Below are positions 1-5,912 of a stretch of 11,243 bases of DNA, piece by piece. Position 1 is the first letter of the stretch. Each line of letters begins with the position of its first letter. Source of the DNA: an uncultured Burkholderiales bacterium (GTDB taxonomy: Bacteria; Pseudomonadota; Gammaproteobacteria; Burkholderiales; Burkholderiaceae_D); contig CAIVDH010000347.1 in NCBI GenBank assembly GCA_903904635.1, positions 1-11,243 of the forward strand, in the 5' to 3' direction. Both the position numbers and the translations under genes were made by a program. The notes under the pieces are model-generated. The model had not been told where the DNA came from and did not search any database. It was given only the letters and a program-made list of their open reading frames with translations.

Positions 1-382
1 TATTTCCGGTCAGCTCAATGGTGTAGGTTTTATCGGTGACATCGATGATGCGACCACGGAAAATATCTGTGGTGCGCTTCATTTCTTCGCGCTCTTTACC
101 GACAGCACGCACTTTAATGAGCATGAGTTCACGCTCTATGTGTGCACCTTCGGTCAGATCGACTACCTTGACGATTTCTATCAGACGATTCAAATGCTTG
201 GTGATCTGTTCGATCACGTCATCCGATCCGCTGGTAACAATGGTCATGCGCGACAGCGTTGCATCTTCGGTGGGCGCAACCGTCAGGGTTTCAATATTGT
301 AGCCACGGGCAGAAAACAAACCGACCACGCGCGAGAGCGCACCGGCTTCGTTTTCCAGCAGGGCTGAGATGATATGACGCAT
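1..382 (-). CDS. ilvH: Acetohydroxyacid synthase small (regulatory) subunit, partial
   Basis: This is the regulatory subunit of acetohydroxyacid synthase. It binds the catalytic IlvB subunit, raises its activity and carries valine feedback inhibition in the family. Reading the minus strand from the ATG at 382-380 gives about 127 residues before the window edge cuts the gene; family members are usually about 160 residues, so the last 35 or so are missing. The N-terminal ACT domain (about residues 2-75) is clear: MRHIISALLENEAGALSRV, then GLFSARGYNIETLTV. The second domain begins near HIERELMLIKV. The start is well supported by GGAGGA (391-396), eight bases upstream. The gene begins one base after the ilvB stop codon, so the two are almost certainly co-transcribed and translationally coupled. 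The frame is intact over the visible part. Confidence 0.96.
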   Translation of the reverse strand, partial: MRHIISALLENEAGALSRVVGLFSARGYNIETLTVAPTEDATLSRMTIVTSGSDDVIEQITKHLNRLIEIVKVVDLTEGAHIERELMLIKVRAVGKEREEMKRTTDIFRGRIIDVTDKTYTIELTGN

Positions 383-383
383 G

Positions 384-2099
384 TTAGAGATCCTCCGAAC
401 CAAGCAGCATTTCAGTCAGGCCTTTGCCGGCCTTGACCATAGGCCAGACGTTTTCTGCCTGATCCGTGATGAAGTTCATGAACACCAACTTGTCTTTCAT
501 GGCGAATGCATCTTTCAATGTATTTTCAACATCGGAAGGTTTGGTGATTGTCATCCCTACGTGACCATAAGATTCAACGAGCTTGTCGAAATCGGGCAAT
601 GAATCCATATACGACTCGGAATAGCGGGAGCCATAATCGATCTGCTGCCACTGCCTGACCATGCCGAGATAGCGATTGTTTAGCAGCACGATCTTGGGGG
701 TCAGATGATATTGCTTGCAGGTTGCCAGCTCTTGTATGCACATCTGTATGGAGGCTTCACCAGTAACGCAAGCAACGGTCGCATCGGGGTTTGCCATCTG
801 CACACCCATCGCATACGGCAGACCTACGCCCATGGTGCCCAAACCACCAGAATTTATCCAGCGGCGCGGCTTATCAAAGCCGTAGTATTGTGCAGCCCAC
901 ATCTGATGCTGGCCTACGTCAGAAGTAATGAACGCATCACCCTTGGTAATTTCCCACAGCTTTTGTACGACTGATTGCGGCTTGATGACTTCTGTAGAAG
1001 TCGGATATTTCAGGCAATCTTTGCTGCGCCATTCTTTGACCTGCTTCCACCATGAAGCCAGCGCGGTGGTATTTTGCTTGGTTTCTGCGGTCTCGATTTG
1101 CGTCAGCATTTCCTGCAGCACTTCTTTGACATTACCGACAATAGGAATATCAACTTTAACGCGCTTGGAAATCGATGACGGATCAATATCGATATGTATG
1201 ATTTTGCGTGGATTGGTCGCGAAATGTTTAGGATTGCCAATTACGCGGTCATCAAAGCGCGCGCCAATGGCGATCAGTACATCACAGTGCTGCATCGCCA
1301 TGTTGGCTTCGTATGTACCATGCATGCCGGGCATACCGACAAAATGATCACTGGTTGAACGATATGCGCCCAGACCCATGAGCGTGTTGGTGCATGGATA
1401 ACCAAGTTTATCTACCAGCTTGTTTAATTCAGGAGACGCATTAGCCAAAATTACGCCACCGCCGGTGTAAATCATAGGGCGCTCAGCTGCCAGCAGTAAT
1501 TGAACCGCTTTGCGTATCTGGCCGGAATGCCCTTTTTCTACTGGCTTGTAGGAACGCATATCGACTTCCTTGGGGTAGTCGTATACGGCCTTGTCCATGG
1601 TGATGTCTTTCGGTATATCGACCAACACAGGGCCTGGACGGCCGGTGGTCGCGATATAGAAAGCTTTCTTCATGGTGCTGGCCAGATCTTTTACATCGCG
1701 CACCAGAAAATTATGTTTGACGCATGGGCGTGTTATGCCAACGGTGTCGCATTCCTGGAATGCGTCTTGTCCGATCGCGTGCGAGGGCACCTGACCGGAA
1801 ATGATCACCATCGGGATGGAATCCATGTAAGCCGTTGCCAGACCTGTCACCGCATTGGTAACACCGGGACCAGAGGTCACTAATGCAACGCCCACCTTGG
1901 TGGAGCTGCGTGAATAGGCATCAGCGGCATGAATTGCAGCTTGCTCGTGACGAACGAGTATGTGCTGGAATTTGTCCTGCTTGAAAATTGCATCGTAAAT
2001 ATATAGAACAGCGCCACCAGGATAGCCGAACACATGTTCGACGCCCTCTTCGGCCAGACAGCGCACAAGAATATCTGCGCCAGTGATTTCGGGATTCAT
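384..2099 (-). CDS. ilvB: Acetohydroxyacid (acetolactate) synthase large catalytic subunit
   Basis: ThDP-, FAD- and Mg2+-dependent enzyme that condenses two pyruvates to acetolactate, or pyruvate with 2-oxobutyrate, at the start of valine, leucine and isoleucine synthesis. The protein is 571 residues, normal for the family. The N-terminal ThDP pyrimidine domain has VEHVFGYPGGAVLYIYDA and the catalytic Glu at about residue 52 (VRHEQAAIHAADAY). The central FAD-type domain includes IGARFDDRV. The C-terminal ThDP diphosphate domain has SDVGQHQMWAAQYY and LLNNRYLGMVRQWQQ. The family's Gly-Asp-Gly metal-binding motif reads Gly-Glu-Ala here (residues 447-449, bases 753-761). I chose the ATG at 2099-2097 because AAGGAAG (2104-2110) sits four bases upstream. 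A TTG at 2114 would add five residues but lies within or before that ribosome site. The gene could equally be labelled ilvI, since the isozyme names do not transfer cleanly. Confidence 0.97.
   Translation of the reverse strand: MNPEITGADILVRCLAEEGVEHVFGYPGGAVLYIYDAIFKQDKFQHILVRHEQAAIHAADAYSRSSTKVGVALVTSGPGVTNAVTGLATAYMDSIPMVIISGQVPSHAIGQDAFQECDTVGITRPCVKHNFLVRDVKDLASTMKKAFYIATTGRPGPVLVDIPKDITMDKAVYDYPKEVDMRSYKPVEKGHSGQIRKAVQLLLAAERPMIYTGGGVILANASPELNKLVDKLGYPCTNTLMGLGAYRSTSDHFVGMPGMHGTYEANMAMQHCDVLIAIGARFDDRVIGNPKHFATNPRKIIHIDIDPSSISKRVKVDIPIVGNVKEVLQEMLTQIETAETKQNTTALASWWKQVKEWRSKDCLKYPTSTEVIKPQSVVQKLWEITKGDAFITSDVGQHQMWAAQYYGFDKPRRWINSGGLGTMGVGLPYAMGVQMANPDATVACVTGEASIQMCIQELATCKQYHLTPKIVLLNNRYLGMVRQWQQIDYGSRYSESYMDSLPDFDKLVESYGHVGMTITKPSDVENTLKDAFAMKDKLVFMNFITDQAENVWPMVKAGKGLTEMLLGSEDL
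391..396 (-). promoter_or_regulatory. Ribosome binding site of ilvH
   Basis: On the minus strand this is GGAGGA, a strong Shine-Dalgarno match eight bases before the ilvH ATG. It lies inside the last codons of ilvB, so ilvH translation depends on ribosomes finishing ilvB or re-entering at its stop codon. It fixes the ilvH start. Confidence 0.85.
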
Positions 2100-2403
2100 G
2101 CTACTTCCTTTCAAGGTCCATTGGAGATTGATCGGATGCTCTCTCCTACAGAATCAACAACAACTTTAATCTCGGGCGTTCCTTTTTTGTGCGGTCACGT
2201 CAATCCGTCATGCATCTGTAGAGGCATTTCAAACTGGCGCTAAACGCGACTCGTGCAGCCTGAGCTTGTAAAGCAGAAAAAGATTCTTCACGCTTATGGC
2301 GTGGGTTAGAGCAAACAGCTTTCAAAATGAAAGAGCCTTGTCACACAAGCGGCGTCTTGCGCCACCCGCGGCAAGGCATAGGTTACCCTCATGATTGTGA
2401 GGG
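2100..2403 (-). promoter_or_regulatory. Long, potentially structured 5' leader of ilvB
   Basis: If transcription starts near 2403, the ilvB message carries about 300 untranslated nucleotides. The first third is dense in perfect inverted repeats: 2386-2391 with 2398-2403 (CCCTCA/TGAGGG); 2335-2340 with 2372-2377 (GCCTTG/CAAGGC), enclosing 2349-2354 with 2360-2365; 2319-2324 with 2328-2333 (CTTTCA/TGAAAG); and 2289-2293 with 2299-2303 (CACGC/GCGTG). A run of five U (2281-2277) follows the last one after seven bases. A further pair, 2146-2152 with 2215-2221, brackets the region before the ribosome site. Two tiny open frames fall here: 12 codons at 2341-2379, preceded by GAGGG, and 28 codons at 2306-2392 ending Cys-Leu-Leu. 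Neither has a run of Val, Ile or Leu codons, so classical attenuation is not shown. The pairings were found by eye; energies were not computed. Confidence 0.4.
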
Positions 2404-2409
2404 AACGAT

Positions 2410-2438
2410 ACGTTACTGCGTTGCACCATCCGGGTCAA
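2410..2438 (-). promoter_or_regulatory. Sigma70-type promoter of ilvBH
   Basis: On the minus strand TTGACC (2438-2433) is separated by exactly 17 bases from TAACGT (2415-2410). The -35 hexamer matches five of six consensus bases; the -10 matches three, including the essential first, second and last positions. The predicted start of transcription is near 2403-2404, which coincides with one arm of a 6-bp inverted repeat. It is the best promoter match I found upstream of ilvB. Confidence 0.55.
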
Positions 2439-2453
2439 GCCAAATCTGAGGAA

Positions 2454-2475
2454 AAGCGTTTGAAATCAAGCGTTT
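2454..2475. repeat. Tandem AAGCGTTT direct repeat upstream of the ilv promoter
   Basis: AAGCGTTT occurs at 2454-2461 and again at 2468-2475, 14 bases apart. Relative to the predicted ilvB transcription start, the copies lie at about -51 to -58 and -65 to -72, where an activator could sit. The bound protein, if any, is unknown, and chance occurrence of an 8-mer pair is possible. Confidence 0.35.
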
Positions 2476-2490
2476 TAGCGAGGAGTTGCG

Positions 2491-2521
2491 GGCAAATTCC
2501 AAGGCAATGCATCAATTTGCC
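2491..2521. repeat. 8-bp inverted repeat in the divergent intergenic region
   Basis: GGCAAATT (2491-2498) and AATTTGCC (2514-2521) are perfect inverted repeats around a 15-base centre. The element lies between the ilvB promoter and the RDD-family gene. It could be an operator for either direction or an RNA hairpin of the plus-strand transcript. Its partner is unknown. Confidence 0.35.
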
Positions 2522-2607
2522 AGATTGAAAACTTTATCAATCGGCGGCCATCACGCCGGAGCCGTACAATGCCCCCATCTTAAAAAATTTCTTATGCACT
2601 CGACTTG

Positions 2608-3135
2608 ATGCCTTCCTCCGCTGATCTGCTGCCTACCCCGCCACTGAAAGCCCGCCTCTTTTGCATGGTCTATGAGTCCATGCTTTTGTTTGGCGTGGTA
2701 TTCATCGGCGCCTGGTTATTTTCTACGCTTATGCAGCAGCGCCATGCGCTTGCTATGCGCAATGAATTACAAGTCTGGCTGTTTATTTTGCTGGGATTTT
2801 ATTTCGCATGGTTCTGGACACATGGCGGCCAAACACTGGCGATGAAAACATGGCGCATAAAATTAATTCGTAAAGATGGGGCAAAGCTATCCTGGCAACA
2901 GGCAGTCATGCGTTACCTGCTGGTCTGGCTGTGGTTTTTACCCGGGCTGGCAGTAGCCCGTTTGTTTGGGGCACAGGGATGGATGCTGGTGTTGCTACCG
3001 ACACTAAATTTCATCATTTGGGCGCTGGCCGTATTTCTGCACCCTGAACGACAATTTCTGCACGACAGAATAATTAAAACTCAGCTCGTGCTGTTGCCTG
3101 CCAAATCGAAAACAACAACATCAAACACAATTTAA
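2608..3135 (+). CDS. RDD family integral membrane protein
   Basis: A 175-residue membrane protein of the RDD family, a group of poorly characterised inner-membrane proteins; some members have been linked to ion or solute transport. Hydrophobic stretches suggest four membrane segments at about residues 21-41, 55-72, 103-120 and 126-144. Family signatures are visible: an Arg just before the first segment (KARLFCMVYE), GGQTLAMKTWRIKLI at about 73-87 with a following RKDG turn, and LHDR at about 151-154. The usual Asp of the first segment appears as Glu (YESMLLF). The tail is Lys/Thr/Ser-rich. I chose the ATG at 2608; a TTG directly before it is also in frame, and neither has a clear ribosome site. 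The downstream hydrolase starts ten bases after the stop, suggesting joint transcription. The transported substrate, if any, cannot be told. Confidence 0.85.
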   Translation: MPSSADLLPTPPLKARLFCMVYESMLLFGVVFIGAWLFSTLMQQRHALAMRNELQVWLFILLGFYFAWFWTHGGQTLAMKTWRIKLIRKDGAKLSWQQAVMRYLLVWLWFLPGLAVARLFGAQGWMLVLLPTLNFIIWALAVFLHPERQFLHDRIIKTQLVLLPAKSKTTTSNTI

Positions 3136-3145
3136 TCCGCTACCC

Positions 3146-4078
3146 ATGATCGCCCGCTTCACACGCTTCATGCTGTTTCTGCAATTTGCAAGCGTTGCGG
3201 TTTTAACGCTATGGCTAATGCAATTGAACTGGGTGTCATCATTTGCAGTCGCAGTGTTGATTAGCGTAATACTGGTTACGCTGCCAAGAAGCGGCATCAT
3301 CCTGAGTAATTTTTTACTTTCGCAAGCGTTGAGGCCTCTTAATCTGGCTGGTAAAAAAATCAGCGTGCGCTCAAAAGCGAAGCTGCTCTTGCAAGAATTT
3401 TATTGGAGCAGCGTGTGCTGGTTTTGGGTTTTACCATTTGCCGTCTTCTCAAAGCGCACTATCTCAGGCGATGAAGGTTTACCCGTTCTGCTGATACACG
3501 GTTATGGCGCAAATAGCGGATTTTGGCATCACACCAGCGATCTGTTACAACGTTCTGGCAGCAGCCATATGGCCATCGAACTCGAACCTTTGCTTGCCGA
3601 TATAGATGATTACGCGCACCTCATCAATACCGCGGTTGAGGCTTTATGTGCAGCGAGCGGAAAAGAAAAAGTCATCGTGGTAGCACACAGCATGGGTGGA
3701 CTCGCAGCGCGTGCCTATCTGAGAAAATTTGGCAGTGATCGTATCGCACGCGTTATTACACTAGGCACACCACACTATGGCAGCACGCTGGCCAATTTCG
3801 CCATGGGTACCAATGCCATGCAAATGCGTTGGTCAGATCAATCGGACTCGCAAAGCTGGCTAGCCGCGCTGGCACAAACAGAAACACCGGCCATACGGGA
3901 GTTGTTCGTCTCTATCTATTCACGACACGACAATATCGTATCGCCCCAGGAATCATGCCACCTGCCTGGTGCAACCAATATTGCGGTTGATTTGGTAGGA
4001 CATGTCGCACTAGGCTTTGATAAGCAAGTGCTAGAAATGGTAATGCGCGAGATTACTGCAGCCCGGCAAAACACGTAG
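3146..4078 (+). CDS. Membrane-anchored alpha/beta hydrolase (lipase/esterase type)
   Basis: A 310-residue serine hydrolase of the alpha/beta fold, close in style to triacylglycerol lipases and PGAP1-like esterases. Two hydrophobic segments at the N-terminus (about residues 8-25 and 32-56) should anchor it in the inner membrane; a third hydrophobic patch lies near 88-101. The catalytic domain follows: oxyanion-hole motif LLIHGYGANSGFWHH (115-129), nucleophile elbow VVAHSMGGLAARAY with Ser182, acid YSRHDNIV with Asp262, and base VGHVALGF with His286. The nucleophile elbow is Ala-His-Ser-Met-Gly rather than the common Gly-His-Ser-Met-Gly, a known variation. No ribosome site is evident, so translation may be coupled to the RDD gene ten bases upstream. 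Its 3' end overlaps the convergent tetR-type gene by 26 bases. The substrate is unknown; a lipid or ester of the envelope is a guess. Confidence 0.9.
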   Translation: MIARFTRFMLFLQFASVAVLTLWLMQLNWVSSFAVAVLISVILVTLPRSGIILSNFLLSQALRPLNLAGKKISVRSKAKLLLQEFYWSSVCWFWVLPFAVFSKRTISGDEGLPVLLIHGYGANSGFWHHTSDLLQRSGSSHMAIELEPLLADIDDYAHLINTAVEALCAASGKEKVIVVAHSMGGLAARAYLRKFGSDRIARVITLGTPHYGSTLANFAMGTNAMQMRWSDQSDSQSWLAALAQTETPAIRELFVSIYSRHDNIVSPQESCHLPGATNIAVDLVGHVALGFDKQVLEMVMREITAARQNT

Positions 4079-4658
4079 AAAGCAGAAATTCCGTGACCTG
4101 GGCATCTGTGTATTGCCCGGTCATGCGTAAATAATCCATGGTCGGGTCGCAAGAGCGCGCGTAAATCGTAAATAGCACGACTTCGGCCGGCAGATCTTTG
4201 CGTATCGCGCCATCAGCACGCGCCTTCTCTATCAGTTCGCCCATGAGTTCATTCAAATCAAGCAAACGATTGATGTAGCGATTGTTATTCATCAATGCGT
4301 CACGCAAGCTGGTGTTTTCAGATGGCAGTGTAGGCAAACCACCTTTCATGCGAATTTCCAGTGCCCACTGCAGTACGCCTCTTAACTGATCGATAGGCCG
4401 CTGTTGCGCATCAAGACCACGCACAAAGGCGAGCGTGTTTTCCATCAACCGTATCATCGCTGCAGCGGCCAAGGCTTCCTTGGATGGGAAGTGCTTGTAC
4501 AAGCTGGCTTTTGCTATACCGACATCAGCGGCAACCTCATCCATCGTCATGAGGTCATAGCCTTTTTGCGCCAGCAGCATATTCGTTGAATCAATAATCG
4601 CGTTTTCACGCACAATCAATTGCTGTTGTTTAAAGGAAAGCTTGGGCTCTTTACTCAT
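4053..4658 (-). CDS. TetR/AcrR family transcriptional regulator
   Basis: A 201-residue dimeric DNA-binding repressor of the TetR family. The N-terminal helix-turn-helix is clear at about residues 36-60: MTMDEVAADVGIAKASLYKH followed by FPSKEAL, a near-consensus recognition helix. The rest (about 65-201) is a helical ligand and dimer domain with no feature that reveals the effector. A basic Lys/Gln-rich stretch precedes the first helix. The gene is divergent from the fasciclin-domain gene, with 107 bases between start codons, and its 3' end overlaps the hydrolase gene. By the habit of the family it probably regulates itself and its divergent neighbour, but I could not find a convincing palindromic operator in the gap. 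The ATG at 4658-4656 gives a normal family length; upstream ribosome-site resemblance is weak. Confidence 0.92.
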   Translation of the reverse strand: MSKEPKLSFKQQQLIVRENAIIDSTNMLLAQKGYDLMTMDEVAADVGIAKASLYKHFPSKEALAAAAMIRLMENTLAFVRGLDAQQRPIDQLRGVLQWALEIRMKGGLPTLPSENTSLRDALMNNNRYINRLLDLNELMGELIEKARADGAIRKDLPAEVVLFTIYARSCDPTMDYLRMTGQYTDAQVTEFLLSTCFAGLQ

Positions 4659-4696
4659 TGGTTACTTTTCAGGCGAGACGGTTTTTGAACTTTTGG

Positions 4697-4702
4697 ATTA
4701 TA
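4697..4702 (-). promoter_or_regulatory. Candidate -10 element of the tetR-type gene
   Basis: The minus strand reads TATAAT, an exact -10 consensus, ending 38 bases before the start codon. No good -35 hexamer lies 16-18 bases upstream, so this is a partial promoter call. The same A+T-rich patch read on the plus strand gives TATAAG (4699-4704), which could serve the divergent fasciclin gene. Confidence 0.35.
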
Positions 4703-4765
4703 AGGCACCCGAACAACAAGCGCCTATTATTATTCCTTTGCTAACTTGCCTTGCCGACCAACCAG

Positions 4766-5239
4766 ATGATCAAAAAAAACCTATCTATTTTTATAATCAG
4801 TCTTGCCCTGGCCGTAAATTTTTCAGCATCGTATGCAGAGAATTTATTAGCGACGGCAGAGCAAGCAGGCTCCTTTAAAATTTTTCTCGGCGCGATTAAG
4901 GCTGCGGGGCTGACACAACAACTCGACGAGATGGGACCTTATACAATTTTTGCGCCAGATGATCATGCATTTTCAGCCTTAGCTGAGGACGAATGGGAAT
5001 TAATTTCAAAAAACAAAATACGACTTATACGCTTGCTCAACTATCACATCATCAAAGGCAAAGTAAAGATCACTGAGGTTAAGCCGGGTACGATTGCCAG
5101 CCTTGAAGGTAATCTTCTCAGACTCAAATCTGATAACGGCCTGGTGACGGTAAATGGTGCCAGCGTGACGCAGAGTGACCTGATTGCTGATAACGGCGTG
5201 ATTCATGCCATTGACGATGTACTGATGCCGCCTGACTAA
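4766..5239 (+). CDS. Secreted fasciclin (FAS1) domain protein
   Basis: A 157-residue exported protein made of one FAS1 domain, an adhesion-type fold found in surface and periplasmic proteins. The signal peptide is clear: MIKKNL, a hydrophobic core at about 7-18, then an AxA-type site SYA with cleavage likely after residue 24. The FAS1 domain spans about 26-155, with the H1-type motif GPYTIFAPDDHAF (57-69), the central YH pair in LLNYHIIKGK (90-99), and the H2-type motif DNGVIHAIDDVLMP (142-155). No lipobox or membrane anchor follows, so the mature protein should be periplasmic or released. I chose the ATG at 4766, which directly opens the signal peptide; a TTG at 4751 would add five residues with no benefit. 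The gene is divergent from the tetR-type regulator. Its exact role is unknown. Confidence 0.9.
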   Translation: MIKKNLSIFIISLALAVNFSASYAENLLATAEQAGSFKIFLGAIKAAGLTQQLDEMGPYTIFAPDDHAFSALAEDEWELISKNKIRLIRLLNYHIIKGKVKITEVKPGTIASLEGNLLRLKSDNGLVTVNGASVTQSDLIADNGVIHAIDDVLMPPD

Positions 5240-5286
5240 GCAACGATATGCACTGATCGGTTATCATCGGCGCGGTTATCCCTGAC

Positions 5287-5292
5287 AGGAAG
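5287..5292 (+). promoter_or_regulatory. Ribosome binding site that decides the LOG gene start
   Basis: AGGAAG lies eight bases before a GTG at 5301 but only two bases before an upstream TTG at 5295. Normal spacing therefore selects the GTG start. The short gap after the fasciclin gene also contains two copies of CGGTTATC (5258-5265 and 5273-5280), whose significance is unclear. Confidence 0.7.
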
Positions 5293-5300
5293 CGTTGGCC

Positions 5301-5912
5301 GTGAATAAAAACAAAATCAAAAGTCTGTGTGTGTATTGCGGATCTGCTGTAGGCGCATCGCCTATTTACACAGAAGCAGCGCAATCGCTTGCTCAAACGC
5401 TTGTGGAAAATAATATTGCCCTGGTCTATGGTGGCGGTCATGTTGGTCTGATGGGGAAAATTGCTGATGCCGTATTAGCAGCGGGCGGTAAAGTAACCGG
5501 TGTGATACCGCAGGCATTGATGGTGTCGGAAGTGAGTCATGAACACCTTACCGAGCTGATTGTCGTTAAAGATATGCACGAGCGCAAAGCCATGATGGCA
5601 GAATTATCTGATGGCTTTATTGCGATGCCGGGCGGCATAGGCACACTGGAAGAATTATTCGAAACCCTAACCTGGGCGCAGCTGGGCTTTCATGAAAAGC
5701 CGGTTGGACTGTTTAATCCTGCGGGATTTTTTGATGGGCTCATTGACTTCATTGCGCATCTGGTACAACAAGGTTTTCTCAAACCCGAACATGCCGCATT
5801 GCTGATCACGGATACGCATGCCGCATCGCTGGTGCAAAAATTACAGCAATTCGACATGCAGCCGGGTGTGAGTTGGTTGAGCCGTCAGGCAGCACGCACA
5901 CTAGTGCCTTAG
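5301..5912 (+). CDS. LOG family protein, nucleoside 5'-monophosphate phosphoribohydrolase (TIGR00730 type)
   Basis: A 203-residue Rossmann-type enzyme of the LOG family. Members hydrolyse the N-glycosidic bond of nucleoside 5'-monophosphates, releasing base and ribose 5-phosphate; plant and some bacterial members activate cytokinins this way, and others (PpnN-like) act on purine nucleotides. Visible motifs are SLCVYCGSAVGASPIY at the N-terminus (8-23), LVYGGGHVGLMG (41-52), the conserved Arg-Lys pair in MHERKAMM (92-99), and the catalytic PGGIGTLEELFE (110-121). The length fits the short LOG group rather than the larger PpnN type. The GTG start is chosen from the ribosome site. Its end overlaps the end of the convergent PLP enzyme gene by 12 bases. 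Old annotations call such proteins lysine decarboxylase, which is not supported by the motifs. Which nucleotide it prefers cannot be told here. Confidence 0.92.
   Translation: MNKNKIKSLCVYCGSAVGASPIYTEAAQSLAQTLVENNIALVYGGGHVGLMGKIADAVLAAGGKVTGVIPQALMVSEVSHEHLTELIVVKDMHERKAMMAELSDGFIAMPGGIGTLEELFETLTWAQLGFHEKPVGLFNPAGFFDGLIDFIAHLVQQGFLKPEHAALLITDTHAASLVQKLQQFDMQPGVSWLSRQAARTLVP

Larger units (their letters stand above)
2100..2607. other. 508-base intergenic region between ilvB and the RDD gene
   Basis: No protein-coding frame of convincing length or composition lies here on either strand. Besides the ilvB promoter, leader and two repeat elements, the plus strand has TACAAT at 2565-2570, a fair -10 hexamer for the RDD gene. 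I see no matching -35 element 16-18 bases before it. A weak 5-bp inverted repeat (2542-2546 with 2554-2558) overlaps where the -35 would be. Confidence 0.7.

Noticed and set aside
928..1347. A 139-codon plus-strand open frame inside ilvB
   Set aside because: It is antisense to a well-supported ilvB frame with family motifs, and its Ser/Cys-rich product resembles nothing I know; it is a shadow frame.
2100..2114. A TTG start for ilvB five codons upstream
   Set aside because: The ribosome site AAGGAAG lies downstream of this TTG and correctly before the ATG at 2099, so the ATG is preferred.
2277..2303. A rho-independent terminator (true attenuator) in the ilvB leader
   Set aside because: The stem is only 5 bp and the five-U run begins seven bases after it, which is not a canonical terminator; kept only as part of the general leader structure.
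5258..5280. Two CGGTTATC copies before the LOG gene as an operator
   Set aside because: A single pair of 8-mers with no nearby promoter match; too weak to call as a regulatory site.
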